A stretch of DNA of 64,000 nt, from contig WOFQ01000027.1 in NCBI GenBank assembly GCA_012184525.1, forward strand, positions 248,001 through 312,000, in the 5' to 3' direction. Position 1 is the stretch's first letter, and every line of letters starts with the position of its first letter. This document shows, piece by piece, positions 22,195 through 33,055 of this stretch. Made by a program: the position numbers and the translations under genes. The DNA comes from Xenoacremonium recifei (taxonomy: Eukaryota > Ascomycota > Sordariomycetes > Hypocreales > Nectriaceae). The notes under the pieces are model-generated. The model searched no databases, had not been told where the DNA came from, and saw only the letters and a list, made by a program, of their open reading frames with translations.

Positions 22195-23609
22195 ATGTCG
22201 CACATCAAAGCTGCCCAGAGCGGGCTCGAGCTTTTGAAGACCAAGGACTGGGCGCTTGCCGCGGAGAAGCTGTCCAAAGGCATCGCCGAGTCAGCCAACC
22301 CAGCCTGGCTGCTCGGCCGATCGCAAGCCTACATCGGCCTCGAGAGATATGAGGAAGCACTCGACGATGCGAACGCCGCCTGGCACGCTGCATGTGATCG
22401 GAGCAAGCGCGATTTGATCCTCGAGGCCCAGTATCGCCGCGCCGTTGCCAACTACCGTCTCAAGCGCTACGCCGACGCAGATGCCTGCTGCCAGTATGCG
22501 ATGCGGCTCGCGGACGGCAGGTCTGCTCTTGAAAAGACGAATGTGGCGGAGAAGTTGGTCAACGACAAGGGATTCTACACGGTCACGCTGGACCAAGTCA
22601 AGGCGGAGGCGGCTGAGTACGAGCGACTGTATCAGGAATCGCACGAGAACCGCATGCCGACTCCTGTCAGCGAGACCATGAAGATGTGGCGCCTTGCGAG
22701 CTTCCTCCGCAACTCGACTGTCTATGAGCTGGAGAAGTTGCCGGAGGATGATCCTGGCAGGAAGCTTACGGTTGCTCCAAAGCCCGAGATCAAGAAGGTT
22801 GAACCCAAGCCTGCGCCCGCTGCCGCACAACCTACCACGGTTCGGCCAGCAGTTCTGGCTGATACGCCCGTTCGATGGCAGCACTTCGAGACTGATGCTA
22901 AGGTGACTATCTCGATCTTCTCTAAGGGTGTCAGTAAGGAAAACCTCAAGGTCGTGTTCGACGACAAGAAAGTCAGCCTCAGCTCGATCAAGTATCCCAG
23001 TGGCGACGAGAGACCCTTCGAGATGAACCTTTGGGGCGAGATTAACGCTGAGGCGTGCACGTACAGCGTCACGCCCAGCAAGGTTGAGCTCCAGCTTCAG
23101 AAGAAGGTTCCTGGAAAGTGGAAGCAGGTCGTGGGAGAAGCGGGAGTGGTTGAGGATAGTAAGACCGCGATTCCAAAGGCGACTGCGCCAACCGCGAAGT
23201 CAGAGGAGAAGTGAGTGTCACCTACATTCGCAACGATGAAGAGACCCAGACTGACAACTTTTTCAGGAAACCAAGTTCGAAAGCCCCAGCTGCCACTACT
23301 ACCCAGGCCTCTACCGAGCCTGCCACCAAGAAGGATACCCCCGCAGGACTCATGTACCCCTCCTCCTCCCGAACGGGCCCCAAGAACTGGGACACGCTCG
23401 ACTTTGACGAAGAAACCGAGGAGAGCGAAGATGTTAACGGCTTCTTCAAGAAGCTCTTCAAGGACGCCACCCCCGAGCAGCAGCGCGCCATGATGAAGAG
23501 CTACACGGAGAGCAATGGCACGAGCCTCAGCACGGACTGGGACGACGTGGGCAGCCGGACCGTCGAGACGGTGCCGCCGGATGGTATGGAGGCGAAGAAG
23601 TGGTCGTGA
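22195..23609 (+). CDS. SGT1: SGT1 co-chaperone (TPR-CS-SGS)
   Basis: Two exons, 22195-23210 and 23267-23609 (56-bp intron, donor GTGAGT, acceptor TTCAG), 452 residues. The order is N-terminal TPR domain (SANPAWLLGRSQAYIGLERY, AQYRRAVANYRLKRY), a Pro-rich linker, the CS domain (VRWQHFETDAKVTISIFSKG, about residues 222-310) and the C-terminal SGS domain (KNWDTLDFD, ED-VNGFFKKLFKDATPEQQRAMMKSYTESNGTSLSTDW cut at the middle here). Sgt1 works with Hsp90 and Skp1 in SCF ubiquitin ligase and kinetochore assembly and is essential in yeast. The 3' end is 220 bp from the convergent dioxygenase gene. Confidence 0.92.
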
Positions 23610-23828
23610 GTGTGAGGTGTGGTTATGATGCATGAACTTTGACGACTGGGCGTCAGGCGTAGGAAGGAAAAGAAACTTGAGGTTTTTTGTATGGCTACTG
23701 CTACATACCAAGGTATCATCGTCGGGGGGTGCTCCCGAAAATCGTTATGCTATCCCAATGTTGAATTCGCTCCCTCCCAGCCGTGACCCAGACCATGATC
23801 TTCTACCAGTACAGATAACCCTGTCATT

Positions 23829-25511
23829 TTATACAACATCAACCAACTCTCCATTGAGCACCTTGCAATCCTCCGCCCCCAACTTCGCCCCCTTCTCGCC
23901 CAACCCCTTCGCCACGCCATCCAACCGCGCCTTCACATCGCCATACCACCCCGACGCCCGCAACGCCTCATCCTCCGCCTTCGGACTCCAGTCCTCCCCG
24001 CCGCGATACTCCCGCGCCATATCCTCCGGTACATGCAAGATGCGGCTCACCACATCCTCGCGCTCGATATATGCGCCGCGTAACCAGCGTGAACCACCGG
24101 AGGCATCGAATGCGCGTCGGCCGTGCATCACGCGCAGGTTGTCGAAGAGCACGCACTCGCCTGGCAGCATCTTGACTTGGTACATGGCTTCTTCGTCGTT
24201 GATGAGTGTGTCGAAGAGGCGTGCTGGTTCTAGCCAGGGGCGTAGGTCTGCTGCTGGCACGGGGAAACGGTCTTGGAATGGCGGACTCCAGTATACGCTG
24301 CCGAGGATGTCGTTCCCTGGCGCGACGCTCAGCAGCGGCCGCGCTTGACGGTACCAGTAGCCATGCTTTTCGTAGTGGTACGGCACACGCACGTTCGCCA
24401 GAGGCTCAACGACACCGCGATGTGACTCCTGAAGCCAGAGCAACTTCCCGGCACGAAGTCCGTCGCTGAAGAGCGACTCGCCGCCCGCGCATGAGTTCTC
24501 AAGACAGTGCAGCAGCTGGATAGCTGGTGGACGCTCAAGGTACAGCAAGTCCTGATGCAGACCCAGATAGCCGCTCGTGTAAGCGACGTTCTCAGCATCA
24601 GGCTTGGCGCGTACATCGAAGGTGCGCCCGTAGAACGTCTCCTTGATATTCGCGATGCGCGTAGTAATAGCCACGATAGCATCGTGTTCAGCAGGAACAT
24701 TCTTAAGAAACACAAGCCCCAGAGACGCAAGGTCGAGCAGGACCTGCCAGAACGCGTCCTCACCCTTCATGAACTCGGCATAGTCGATACGCCGAATCCG
24801 CGAGTTGATCGTGGCTTTATCCCAGAACGTGCGCCCAGTCTTGGGATAGATGGCATCCTGGCGCGGGTGCGTCAACTTGGCGATGTTGCGGTGGCCGAGG
24901 GCCTTCTCGAGGATGTCCCATGCGAGGACCATCTCGTGCTGGGGGTTGTGGCGGGCGAGGCGCGGGATGTCGTTGCGGAACGTGATGCCTATGCCGTCCT
25001 CTGCCAGCCGGATGTTCTCGATCTCGACGTCGCCGGGGATTTCAGCCGTGCCGAAGTTCTTCTGGCCTGATGACGGGTCTGTACAGGTCGGACATGGGCA
25101 GCTGTCCCGGAGCGTGGACGCGTAAAGTCTCGTCCACCCGCCCAGTGCCTTATCCTCGACATGCAGAAACCCATCTGTACAGGATACAGTGATGGGCTTC
25201 CCGCCGCTGATTGACGCCTCCAGCACGGTCTTCGCCTCAAACTCCGGTGCAGTCTCATAGCTCTTCGGCGAGACGCCCTCGTCACCCCTCACACCAGGGG
25301 GAGGTTTGCCCTTATTCGGGGCCTCAAACGCGAAGCTCGGGCTCGCTGACGCCTTACAAGCACTTGCTCGCAACGGCCGTGAATGTGATGCATGGAGAAG
25401 TCGCCGAGAAGCGCCGGCTGTGAGCGGCGCAATGCCGGACCTCGATGTCGCGGCCCGGCCTGTCCACGTCGGCCTGCAGCTGCGGAGGGCGAGGCGGATC
25501 GGAGAAAGCAT
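23829..25511 (-). CDS. Gamma-butyrobetaine dioxygenase-like Fe(II)/2-oxoglutarate enzyme
   Basis: Single exon, 560 residues from the ATG at 25511 (MLSPIRLALRSCRPTW), an Arg-rich start that fits mitochondrial import; 22 more codons are open upstream. An N-terminal zinc-binding-like domain holds LRDSCPCPTCTD, as in carnitine-pathway enzymes. The catalytic TauD/TfdA domain has the iron ligands in GLHQDLLYLE (HxD) and the distal His in VMHGRRAF, with the 2-oxoglutarate-binding Arg expected in SRWLRGAYIERED. Gamma-butyrobetaine dioxygenase makes carnitine, and the paralogous trimethyllysine dioxygenase acts earlier in the pathway; the ending GAYIEREDVVSRI favours the former. The yeast relative of unknown role is Aim17. 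Confidence 0.78.
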   Translation of the reverse strand: MLSPIRLALRSCRPTWTGRAATSRSGIAPLTAGASRRLLHASHSRPLRASACKASASPSFAFEAPNKGKPPPGVRGDEGVSPKSYETAPEFEAKTVLEASISGGKPITVSCTDGFLHVEDKALGGWTRLYASTLRDSCPCPTCTDPSSGQKNFGTAEIPGDVEIENIRLAEDGIGITFRNDIPRLARHNPQHEMVLAWDILEKALGHRNIAKLTHPRQDAIYPKTGRTFWDKATINSRIRRIDYAEFMKGEDAFWQVLLDLASLGLVFLKNVPAEHDAIVAITTRIANIKETFYGRTFDVRAKPDAENVAYTSGYLGLHQDLLYLERPPAIQLLHCLENSCAGGESLFSDGLRAGKLLWLQESHRGVVEPLANVRVPYHYEKHGYWYRQARPLLSVAPGNDILGSVYWSPPFQDRFPVPAADLRPWLEPARLFDTLINDEEAMYQVKMLPGECVLFDNLRVMHGRRAFDASGGSRWLRGAYIEREDVVSRILHVPEDMAREYRGGEDWSPKAEDEALRASGWYGDVKARLDGVAKGLGEKGAKLGAEDCKVLNGELVDVV

Positions 25512-26099
25512 GGCGCCGGTCAGAGCTGTTCTGCTGCAAGTCGGGACAGTCAGCAGCAACAGCAATCTGATAAGCACGACGGCGATGGGTCGCTGTTTTT
25601 ATAACATAAATCAATGGCGAGAATGAGAGACTCAACTCCAATGCCGGGAACCTCGGCCGAAGGGGAAGCACCGCTCGGCAGCTTCATCATGTGGAAACTG
25701 TGGGGGGGGTTTCGGCCGACCCCGCGTCTTCATCCGGTGATAGCCTTGAGGCCGTCGCGATATATCGTCAGATCTCACTTGTTAGCTGCAATTCCGAGCT
25801 TTGAGGCTTGCTGCACCTCGCCTCGCAAGAGTCACATCGTCACATCCATTGGGCGACCCTGCCGAAGTCTGGGGAAATCCCGGAATCTCACTACCGAAAG
25901 GCGCCCATGCTGCTTGAAGTGCTGATTTACTCCATTGACGAACTCTTCGTGGAAGAACTCGGCGGGTATTCTATGTACCGCCTGCGTATGTACCAACTGC
26001 AGATGCCCCGACCCCGATTGATATCCTTGATAAACCCAGTCCCCTAACCATCCCGTATATCGTTACAAAGGCCGTCATGATTCGTGAATGACAGCTCCC
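25512..26099. other. Intergenic, no gene recognised
   Basis: About 590 bp, promoter of the dioxygenase gene and the 3' region of SEN2. Small open frames only. Confidence 0.5.
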
Positions 26100-27788
26100 T
26101 CAGCGGTTCCTGTTGCTGGACCACCGCTTGACCATCACCTCCCTAACCTTGTACAATTTGAACACCTCAGCGATGCCCTTCTCCAACGCCTCATCAAACT
26201 CAGATGGCGGAGGCACGTCTACGTATACTAGTACCAAGCTTTTGGTGACGTGCGAGAGCACCCGTACCGTCGCATGCAGCCACTGCCACGTTTTCTGCGG
26301 GCAATGCTTGCCAGCTTCTTTCCACTCGGCATCGGAAAACGAAGGAATCACAATCAGCCCAAACTCGGCGTGGTCAAACACGGGTCCCCGCGTGTACAGC
26401 AGCCAGTCGACGCCGAATTTGATGCCGCCACGGGGCACCCATCCCAGGGACCTGAAATGGTGGTATACGGAGTAATGAACTAAGAAATGGTCGTCCGGCT
26501 GCAGAGGAGGATCGTCGGGGCCGGCCCGGGGTGGGAAGTAGGAATGTTGCCGGAACAAAGTAAAAAGCTCCTGGGTGTTCAGGTCCTTACCAGTGGTGGG
26601 ATCGGTGACTCGCAATGCGCCCAGCCCGAAGCTCAGGAAGAAAGCCTCTTCGGGCATCAGTTGGAGGTGCTCCCTGTTGAGGATGGCGACCGGCTCGTCG
26701 ACCGGCTCCGGAACCCCGTCGTCGGCAATCGGAGCAGCGCCATTTGCCTTGGCTGTCACATCCCTCCCGCCAATATCCGCCGTTCCATCCAGCGTTGCCA
26801 GTGCGGCGGAGTGATTGGGACTAGGAGGGTCGTGCAGCCCAAAGGTGGTGGACTCGACCGTGGGGGAGAAACGAACGCTCTTTTGGCGCTTCAAAGACTT
26901 GGAACTTTCTGACGTCTCACTGGACGGACTGGTCGAGTCGTCCAGTGCCTTGCTGCTATTCGGAACGGATTCGCTAGACTCCGTGACCGCTTTTGCAGAG
27001 CCATCAATCACAGGCACCTCGTTGACTTCATTGAAACCATTGATGAGGCCAATTCCATCAATAGAACCATTCAGTTCCTTCGCATGCCCGTTCAAAGAAA
27101 CCTTTTCGAGCTCGGCTAGGGAATTTGGGAGAGCAAGCAGTGTTGCTGGACTGACAGGTGCCACATGCAGAACAGGAACGACTTCCTGAGCCGCATCCTC
27201 AACTTGCGCTGCCAGCTTCGCGAGTCGGGCCTCCCTTTCCAATTCGGCCTCGAGACGCAACTGAGCTTGACGGGCTTCCTCTAGCCTCGTCTGACGAATG
27301 GCCTCTTGCTCCAGACGAGCTCGTTCCCATTTTGCACGTATGCGTTCCTCACGCCTCTGTGCCGTCACAAGCTCGCTCACATGAACCTCTTGCAGCCCTT
27401 GACGGACTTGTTCCCTCTTTAGCCAGTTGGGTTCGCTCCGACTTAGGCTACCCTTGCCATAGAAGCCCTGTTCCCACATGGCCCTCTGGGCCTTTTCATC
27501 CTTGACGTGGACAGAGGATGTGGCCTCTGACCAAATACCCTCATGGATTACCGCTGGCTCCGCCGGCGGCGGCGAGAACACCTGTCCAAGCCATGCCCAA
27601 GCAATATGGAAGAGCGATATAGGGTTGTTCGGGTAAAAGGTTGGAAGGGGAAAGGTGCGGATCGGTGCCGGTAGAGCATAGATCTGGTGCAAAGGAGGTC
27701 CCTTTTGCTGTGGCGGCCGGTTCTGGGTTGCAACAGAGTTGGGCGGGGTAGCAAGCGGCTCCGATGTTGAAGATTGAGTCTCAGCCAT
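26100..27788 (-). CDS. SEN2: tRNA-splicing endonuclease subunit Sen2
   Basis: Single exon, 562 residues. The C-terminal catalytic domain carries GVDWLLYTRGPVFDHAEF, with the active-site Tyr465 and His473, and Lys516 in HVTKSLVLVYV: the tRNA endonuclease catalytic triad. The preceding motif EAFFLSFGLGALRV and the N-terminal tRNA_int_endo_N-like region with LFRQHSYFPPR also fit Sen2. Between them and the N-terminus lies a long, divergent Lys/Glu-rich linker (about residues 130-360). With Sen34, Sen15 and Sen54 it cuts introns from pre-tRNAs; Sen2 makes the 5' splice-site cut. Essential in yeast. Confidence 0.9.
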   Translation of the reverse strand: MAETQSSTSEPLATPPNSVATQNRPPQQKGPPLHQIYALPAPIRTFPLPTFYPNNPISLFHIAWAWLGQVFSPPPAEPAVIHEGIWSEATSSVHVKDEKAQRAMWEQGFYGKGSLSRSEPNWLKREQVRQGLQEVHVSELVTAQRREERIRAKWERARLEQEAIRQTRLEEARQAQLRLEAELEREARLAKLAAQVEDAAQEVVPVLHVAPVSPATLLALPNSLAELEKVSLNGHAKELNGSIDGIGLINGFNEVNEVPVIDGSAKAVTESSESVPNSSKALDDSTSPSSETSESSKSLKRQKSVRFSPTVESTTFGLHDPPSPNHSAALATLDGTADIGGRDVTAKANGAAPIADDGVPEPVDEPVAILNREHLQLMPEEAFFLSFGLGALRVTDPTTGKDLNTQELFTLFRQHSYFPPRAGPDDPPLQPDDHFLVHYSVYHHFRSLGWVPRGGIKFGVDWLLYTRGPVFDHAEFGLIVIPSFSDAEWKEAGKHCPQKTWQWLHATVRVLSHVTKSLVLVYVDVPPPSEFDEALEKGIAEVFKLYKVREVMVKRWSSNRNR

Positions 27789-28948
27789 TTCTCGCCGGGA
27801 TCATTTTGGACTAAATGGCAGAAGAGGTCAGCAAAGTTTCAAGCTGTGCTGCAGGCCATATGAAAAAGAACGTGTTGAGATTTCGTTGCATCAGATACCG
27901 TTGTAGTCTATTGAGAATGGGCATTCACCGAGGTCCAAATGAATGGGTTCCTCTAAGCACCGTAGGAAAAGTGTCATCATAACAACAAGGGGCAGAAAGA
28001 GAGGATGGTTTGGGGTAATGTGTCCATGATAGAGAAAGCATGTATTGGGAAAGCCCCAAAACATCGCCAGAAGAGAGTAGCATCATTGGGATGCAGAGGG
28101 AAAACCTACTTGTCTAGGACATGGTCCACGCCAGCAGCTGATGAGAGATCAATCCACGTGGCCATTCACGGTAGCGCGGTGCTAGTAATCGAGGGCAGAT
28201 GATTGCAAAGTCAGCCGCGGCCACTCGAAGCTGCGGCGGTGATGCAATCGGTGCGTGATGGCGGGTGGTGCAATTGTATGACGAGAAAAGGAAGAATTCG
28301 GAGGTTGAAGGTTGAGGGACGGGAGGAAATTTTTGCGGTTGGTGCAGGTGGTCCCGCTCGCTACAGACAGGACGCTCCCCACCTTGATGCCTCATGCGCA
28401 AGGCCGAATAATCAGGCCTCTTATTCGCTGGGCTGAGCTGGGCCGGAAACAGCTGCAGCGCTGTGCCGCCAGATTTCTAGCGGTCCTATCAGTGAGCTCT
28501 GCCCGCTAACCACCCATCCGCTCGTACCGTCACTGCCGATCATGGCAAAGCTCCGTTGATTTCGCGGGCATAAAACCTCCACGGGAAGCTCTATCGCATC
28601 AATGAGAACTGTCGTTGCTATCGAGATCCTTCTGCGGTTCATTTCAGTCGTTGCACCATCAGTTTAGAAGCATGGCACAGCTTCCCGTTTGCCCCGAATC
28701 CCTGCCATGCCGCTGTCCAACGGACTCGGAGCTGGCACATCCTCACCGAACAATTAGCGGACATTGCCCTGGAGCCGCCCTCTAATAGTGGACACCCGAT
28801 TTCTTTCTGAATGGAGCCATGATTACTTCCACCTTACATGTCAAAGTCCCTCGTCGAGCCCGAAAGCCCTGGTTTCGTGCGTCCTTCGTTGCTTGTTTGG
28901 GTCTGTCGTTATTGTGCTTGAAGATATGCTCCTGGGGTGCAATCGCAC
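27789..28948. other. Intergenic between divergent genes
   Basis: 1.16 kb between SEN2 (minus) and ceramide glucosyltransferase (plus). Short open frames on both strands have no motif or splice support. Must hold both promoters. Confidence 0.5.
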
Positions 28949-30605
28949 ATGGCGTCTCTGCTCGAAATTATCGCGTGGGTGTGCTTGATATGGAGCCTCA
29001 CCGTCTTCGTGGTTGAGGCTACGGGCATCATAAACATGTGCGTTCCTGGTCTCGGACGAGATTCTTTTTGCTAGATCACTGACAAATAACAGCTTCAAAG
29101 GTTTCGCACGACATCCTCCGCCTCCAGTCTCCCCTCAACTGCGACAAAACGCGCCCCATGTTACCGTAATCCGACCCGTCAAGGGCCTCGAGCCGCACCT
29201 CTACGAATGCCTCGCCTCGTCGTTCCACCAGGACTACCCTCTCGAGAAGGTGTCTATACGCCTCTGCGTGGAGGATGTGCATGATCCGGCCTATCCAGTG
29301 CTGAAGCAGATCGTGGAGGACTTCCCAGCCTTCGATGCCCAGGTTCTCGTCGAGTCCGAGGATCCCGTCCTCACCGGCGCAAACCCAATGACCAACATGG
29401 GGCCGAACCCCAAGATCCGGAACGTTAGCAGGGCATATCGCGAAGCCAAAGGAGACATCATATGGGTGATGGACTGCAATGTGTGGATTGCACCGGAGGT
29501 CATGGGCCGCATGGTAGACAAGCTCGAGGGGTTTGCCGTGGGAGGAGCTTCTAAGCGACCCTTCAAGTTTGTTCACCAGCTGCCCATAGTAGTCGATACT
29601 ATCGACTATACGGCCGCCGCGACACCTGAAAGCCAGACCTTACTGTCTTCCGCACCAGAAGCAGGGCCTTACTCTGAACCAATGGCTCTACATAACCCAG
29701 ACACGCTCACCAAAATCCGGTCCCAGTTCGGTGGGCGCCTGGATGAGATGTACTTTGCCACGACACATGCAAAGTTCTACTCTGCCATCAATACCGTGGG
29801 AATTGCTCCCTGCGTTGTTGGAAAGAGTAACATGTTCCGCAAGTCCCAGCTTGATCTGGCCACCGACCCAGCACAGAATCCCGTTCTGCCCAAGCAATGG
29901 ACCCGTCCCATTGGCATCGACTACTTCTCGCATCAAATCTGCGAGGATCACCTGATAGGTGACCTGCTCTGGAAGACCAAGATTCCGGGCTACAGCCATC
30001 ACGGGTTGGTGTGGGGAGACCTCGTGATTCAGCCCATGACCGGGATGTCAATATCTTCTTACGTGCATAGACGTGCTCGGTGGCTGAGAGCGCGCAAGTT
30101 GACGGTGCTGGCGGCAACATTGGTCGAGCCGGGTGTCGAGTCGTTCCTCTGCTGTACATACTTCGCCTTTGCTGTTACGACGTTGCCCATGTTTAGGGCT
30201 TGGGGAATTCCACCAACATGGGGTGCCATGGCATTTACATGGTTGGCAGCCCTTACTTGTTGGGGGACGGCAGATTGGTTCCTGTTCCATCGCTTGCACT
30301 CGGGCATCACTATTCAAACAGACACCAACACGCCTGGATACGCTAAGGGACAAGCAAGTCCAGGTGGCATCCCGAGTCGTTCAGTTCTGGAATGGGTGCC
30401 AGCTTGGCTTGGGAGGGAGGCTCTCGCTCTACCTGTTTGGGTCCGAGCTGTGCTCCTTGGAAGCACTGTAACTTGGAGAGGAAAGGCATTCAGGGTGCGA
30501 TACGATACGACTGTGTATGAAGTCACCAGGGGAGTGAGAGAGCGCGTTGTGAGAACCCCCGAGATCGAGCGGGCAGCTTCGCGCAACAAGCACAGAGTGG
30601 ATTGA
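28949..30605 (+). CDS. Ceramide glucosyltransferase
   Basis: Two exons, 28949-29037 and 29093-30605 (55-bp intron, donor GTGCGT, acceptor AACAG), 533 residues. The short first exon encodes the membrane anchor (ASLLEIIAWVCLIWSLTVFV). The GT21 domain shows VIRPVKGLEPHLYECL, IWVMDCNVWI (D-x-N/D region) and the acceptor-binding R-R-x-R-W in YVHRRARWLRARK. C-terminal hydrophobic stretches (residues about 340-400) are further membrane segments. It transfers glucose from UDP-glucose to ceramide to make glucosylceramide at the Golgi/ER, a sphingolipid needed for hyphal growth in many fungi. Filamentous ascomycetes usually have one gene; yeast lacks it. Confidence 0.88.
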
Positions 30606-31325
30606 AGTTGATGAGTTAATGATGTGGTATGATTCATGGGCTTTCTTATATACATGTAATGGGTAACGCTCCTGAGGAATAGCATAGCCGGTTAATATTA
30701 GACAACGATACCAGAGTATGACGTTGGAATAGCCTCTCTGCACAAATTTGGACATCGCGAACACGTTTCGACAGATGCATGCACAGCTGCTGGCGTCTCC
30801 ATTCGTCAGGCTTATTTTGCTTTGTCAAATAGGCGTCCAGGCGAAATGCATATTGAGGCTGATTTCTTCACGTGCGTTGAATTTGCGACCTCATGGGTCC
30901 TTGTTACATAAAGTGCTTGTCCGATAATAGCTTCATTTATATCGAAATAAATTTTGTTTGCTGACCCAAGCAAGGGTGAGAATGTTAATATCTTCAAAAA
31001 TGAATTTGGTGCGCCGATCATTATCCCACTTTCAGCCAAATTGGCTGTCCCCGTTTCATTTAGAGCCACAGACCAGGATAGAACAGGAAGGTTGGTACGT
31101 AGAATGGAAAATTATTCGACTCCTTTAACTATAGAGTGTATCATAGCTAGATGCGTAACAATTTAACCCCCTCGCACTGAGTCTAGATCGTGACCGTGGC
31201 CGACGCCAGCTCGCTGAAATCAAGACTGGGATCGTTCCTCGCCACCAGTCCTCCTTTCTCCCCGGGATATACAGTAATATTTTCCTCCAAAAAGCACATC
31301 GCAGCGGCCGTGGCAAAAACAACGC
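30606..31325. other. Intergenic, convergent gene ends
   Basis: 720 bp between two convergent genes. Short open frames only; AT-rich. Confidence 0.5.
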
Positions 31326-33055
31326 TTATGCCTCGACAGCCTTCTCAGGGTGACCCGCGGGAAGGACATCGGCGAGGGTCTCGTCCGTGCCCTTCAGATC
31401 CTCCTCGGTGGGGACGTGGTCCTTAATCTTCATGAGCATGACGGGGAGGGCGAAGACGAGCGAGATGGAGAGCAGGGTCCAGTTGCTGATGAACTCGGCC
31501 TTGTAGGAGAGATGGCGGGCATCGAGGTTGTTGACGACGGCGGCACCAACGGACTGAATGCCCTTGTAGAAGCCGACAAAGTTGGCAGAGCGACGACCAG
31601 AGTTGGAGAGGGCGCCCATAATCCTGTAGTTCTGTTAGATGTTGTTCGGAGATCTGTTGAGGCAAAGGTGAGCTTACCAGTAGACAGTCGCTTGCCAAGC
31701 AGCGTCGAAGAAGCCGTAGAAGATGTACAGGAACATAGGGCCAACATAGCCCGAGTCGGTCCAATCCATGGAGACGTAGCCCGAGTCCTGAGAGACAGTA
31801 GCGCGGGTGTACTGCTTCTCGTAGGCGTAACCACCGCCCCAGATGGCCATGGTGAGGACGAAGAGGACGACCCAGGCGATCTTGGCTCGGACAGTTCGGC
31901 GGATGCGCTCACGGTCGAGGGAGTAACCCCAGATGGCGGCGGCGACAATCTGAGCGGTCCAGTAGAGCAGACTGTTGAGGGCCTTGGTGCGGGTGTTGAA
32001 GCGGGCGCTGTTGACGCTGTTCTGCTGGTAGACGTAGAACCAGTTGGAGGAGAAGAACATGGGGAACAGCAGGATGACGAAGGGCTCGAAGCGGAGCGTC
32101 TCCCAGAGACCGAGCAGCTCGGATTGCCAGGTCGGGTTCTTCATGAGAATGACGCGCGAGCCGTCCTTTCGGATGATGTCGCTGGCGTTGCAGAGAGTCA
32201 GGGCCAGGAGGGCACCGAAGAACATGAGGACAATGAAGCCGATGTAGGTGCCATCGCTGACGGTCTTGTTAACCTTGACGTTGATGTTCTGGCCGAGAGG
32301 GATCTGGGGAATGTTAGCTGCTGAGAGGATCTTAGATTGAGATCGAAAACCTACCAAGCTGCCGACGACGGCACCCATGTTGAAGATACCCCAGAACCAG
32401 GCGAAGTATGCGCCCTTCTGGTTCTCCATGGGGTACGAAATCATGATAGTTCCCTGCGCAGTCCACAGAAGACCGGCGCAGATACCGAGCCAGGCGCCAG
32501 CGAACAGGTTGAAACCAGGAACGTGCTTGTGGACAGAGACGAGCAGAGAGATGGCGTAGAGGCCGTAGCCAACACCACCGAAGGCGAGCGTCCACTTGAC
32601 ACCGAGCTTGTTGACGAAAGTACCACCGAAGAAGCCAAAGACAGCAAAGGCGCTGTACAGAGCCGTGTTCTACATGACGTATGAGCGAGGGGTTCACGCA
32701 TTGAGGCGCTCTCATGATATCCTGAGTTCTCATGAGGCTCGGGCAAACTCACCATGTTGTCGGCCAGGGTGGCGTCAGTGCGGCCACCACCACCCATACC
32801 ACCCAGGGCGTTGAACATGCCGGGACACATGAAGCAGACAAAGGCGACCATGCCCAGCTGGATCTTGGGCGACGCATACCAGGGCGTCTTCTTGCCGAAC
32901 ACGGTGAACTGCTTGTACTTCCAGCCGCGGGGCCGGTCGAGGGGGTCCGAGGTATTCGACTCCAGGCCGTAGGCGGCGTCGCTGGCCATGGTGTGCTGGT
33001 CGACCTTGGGGACCGGCACGGACTCGGTGTCGACGGGGTGGTCGTTGGAAGACAT
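31326..33055 (-). CDS. UNC-93-like MFS membrane protein
   Basis: Four exons close in phase: 33055-32753, 32669-32355, 32303-31678 and 31623-31326, 513 residues. The start at 33055 (MSSNDHPVDTES) is preceded by five open codons. After a soluble N-terminus of about 60 residues, many hydrophobic helices follow (LGMVAFVCFMCPGMFNALGG, YSAFAVFGFFGGTFVNKLG, WLGICAGLLWTAQG, IGFIVLMFFGALLALTL). The motif MFNALGG near the first helix and GLLWTAQGTIMISYP are typical of UNC-93-like proteins (DUF895) in fungi. Substrate is not known; the family is related to MFS carriers, and in animals UNC-93 regulates potassium channels. The gene closes the conserved block: the next 2.4 kb are empty. Confidence 0.85.

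Noticed and set aside
31350..32324. 324-codon plus-strand open frame over the UNC-93-like gene
   Set aside because: It is antisense to a clear membrane protein, is unusually rich in Asp/Glu/Gly/Val and has no motif; a shadow of codon bias.
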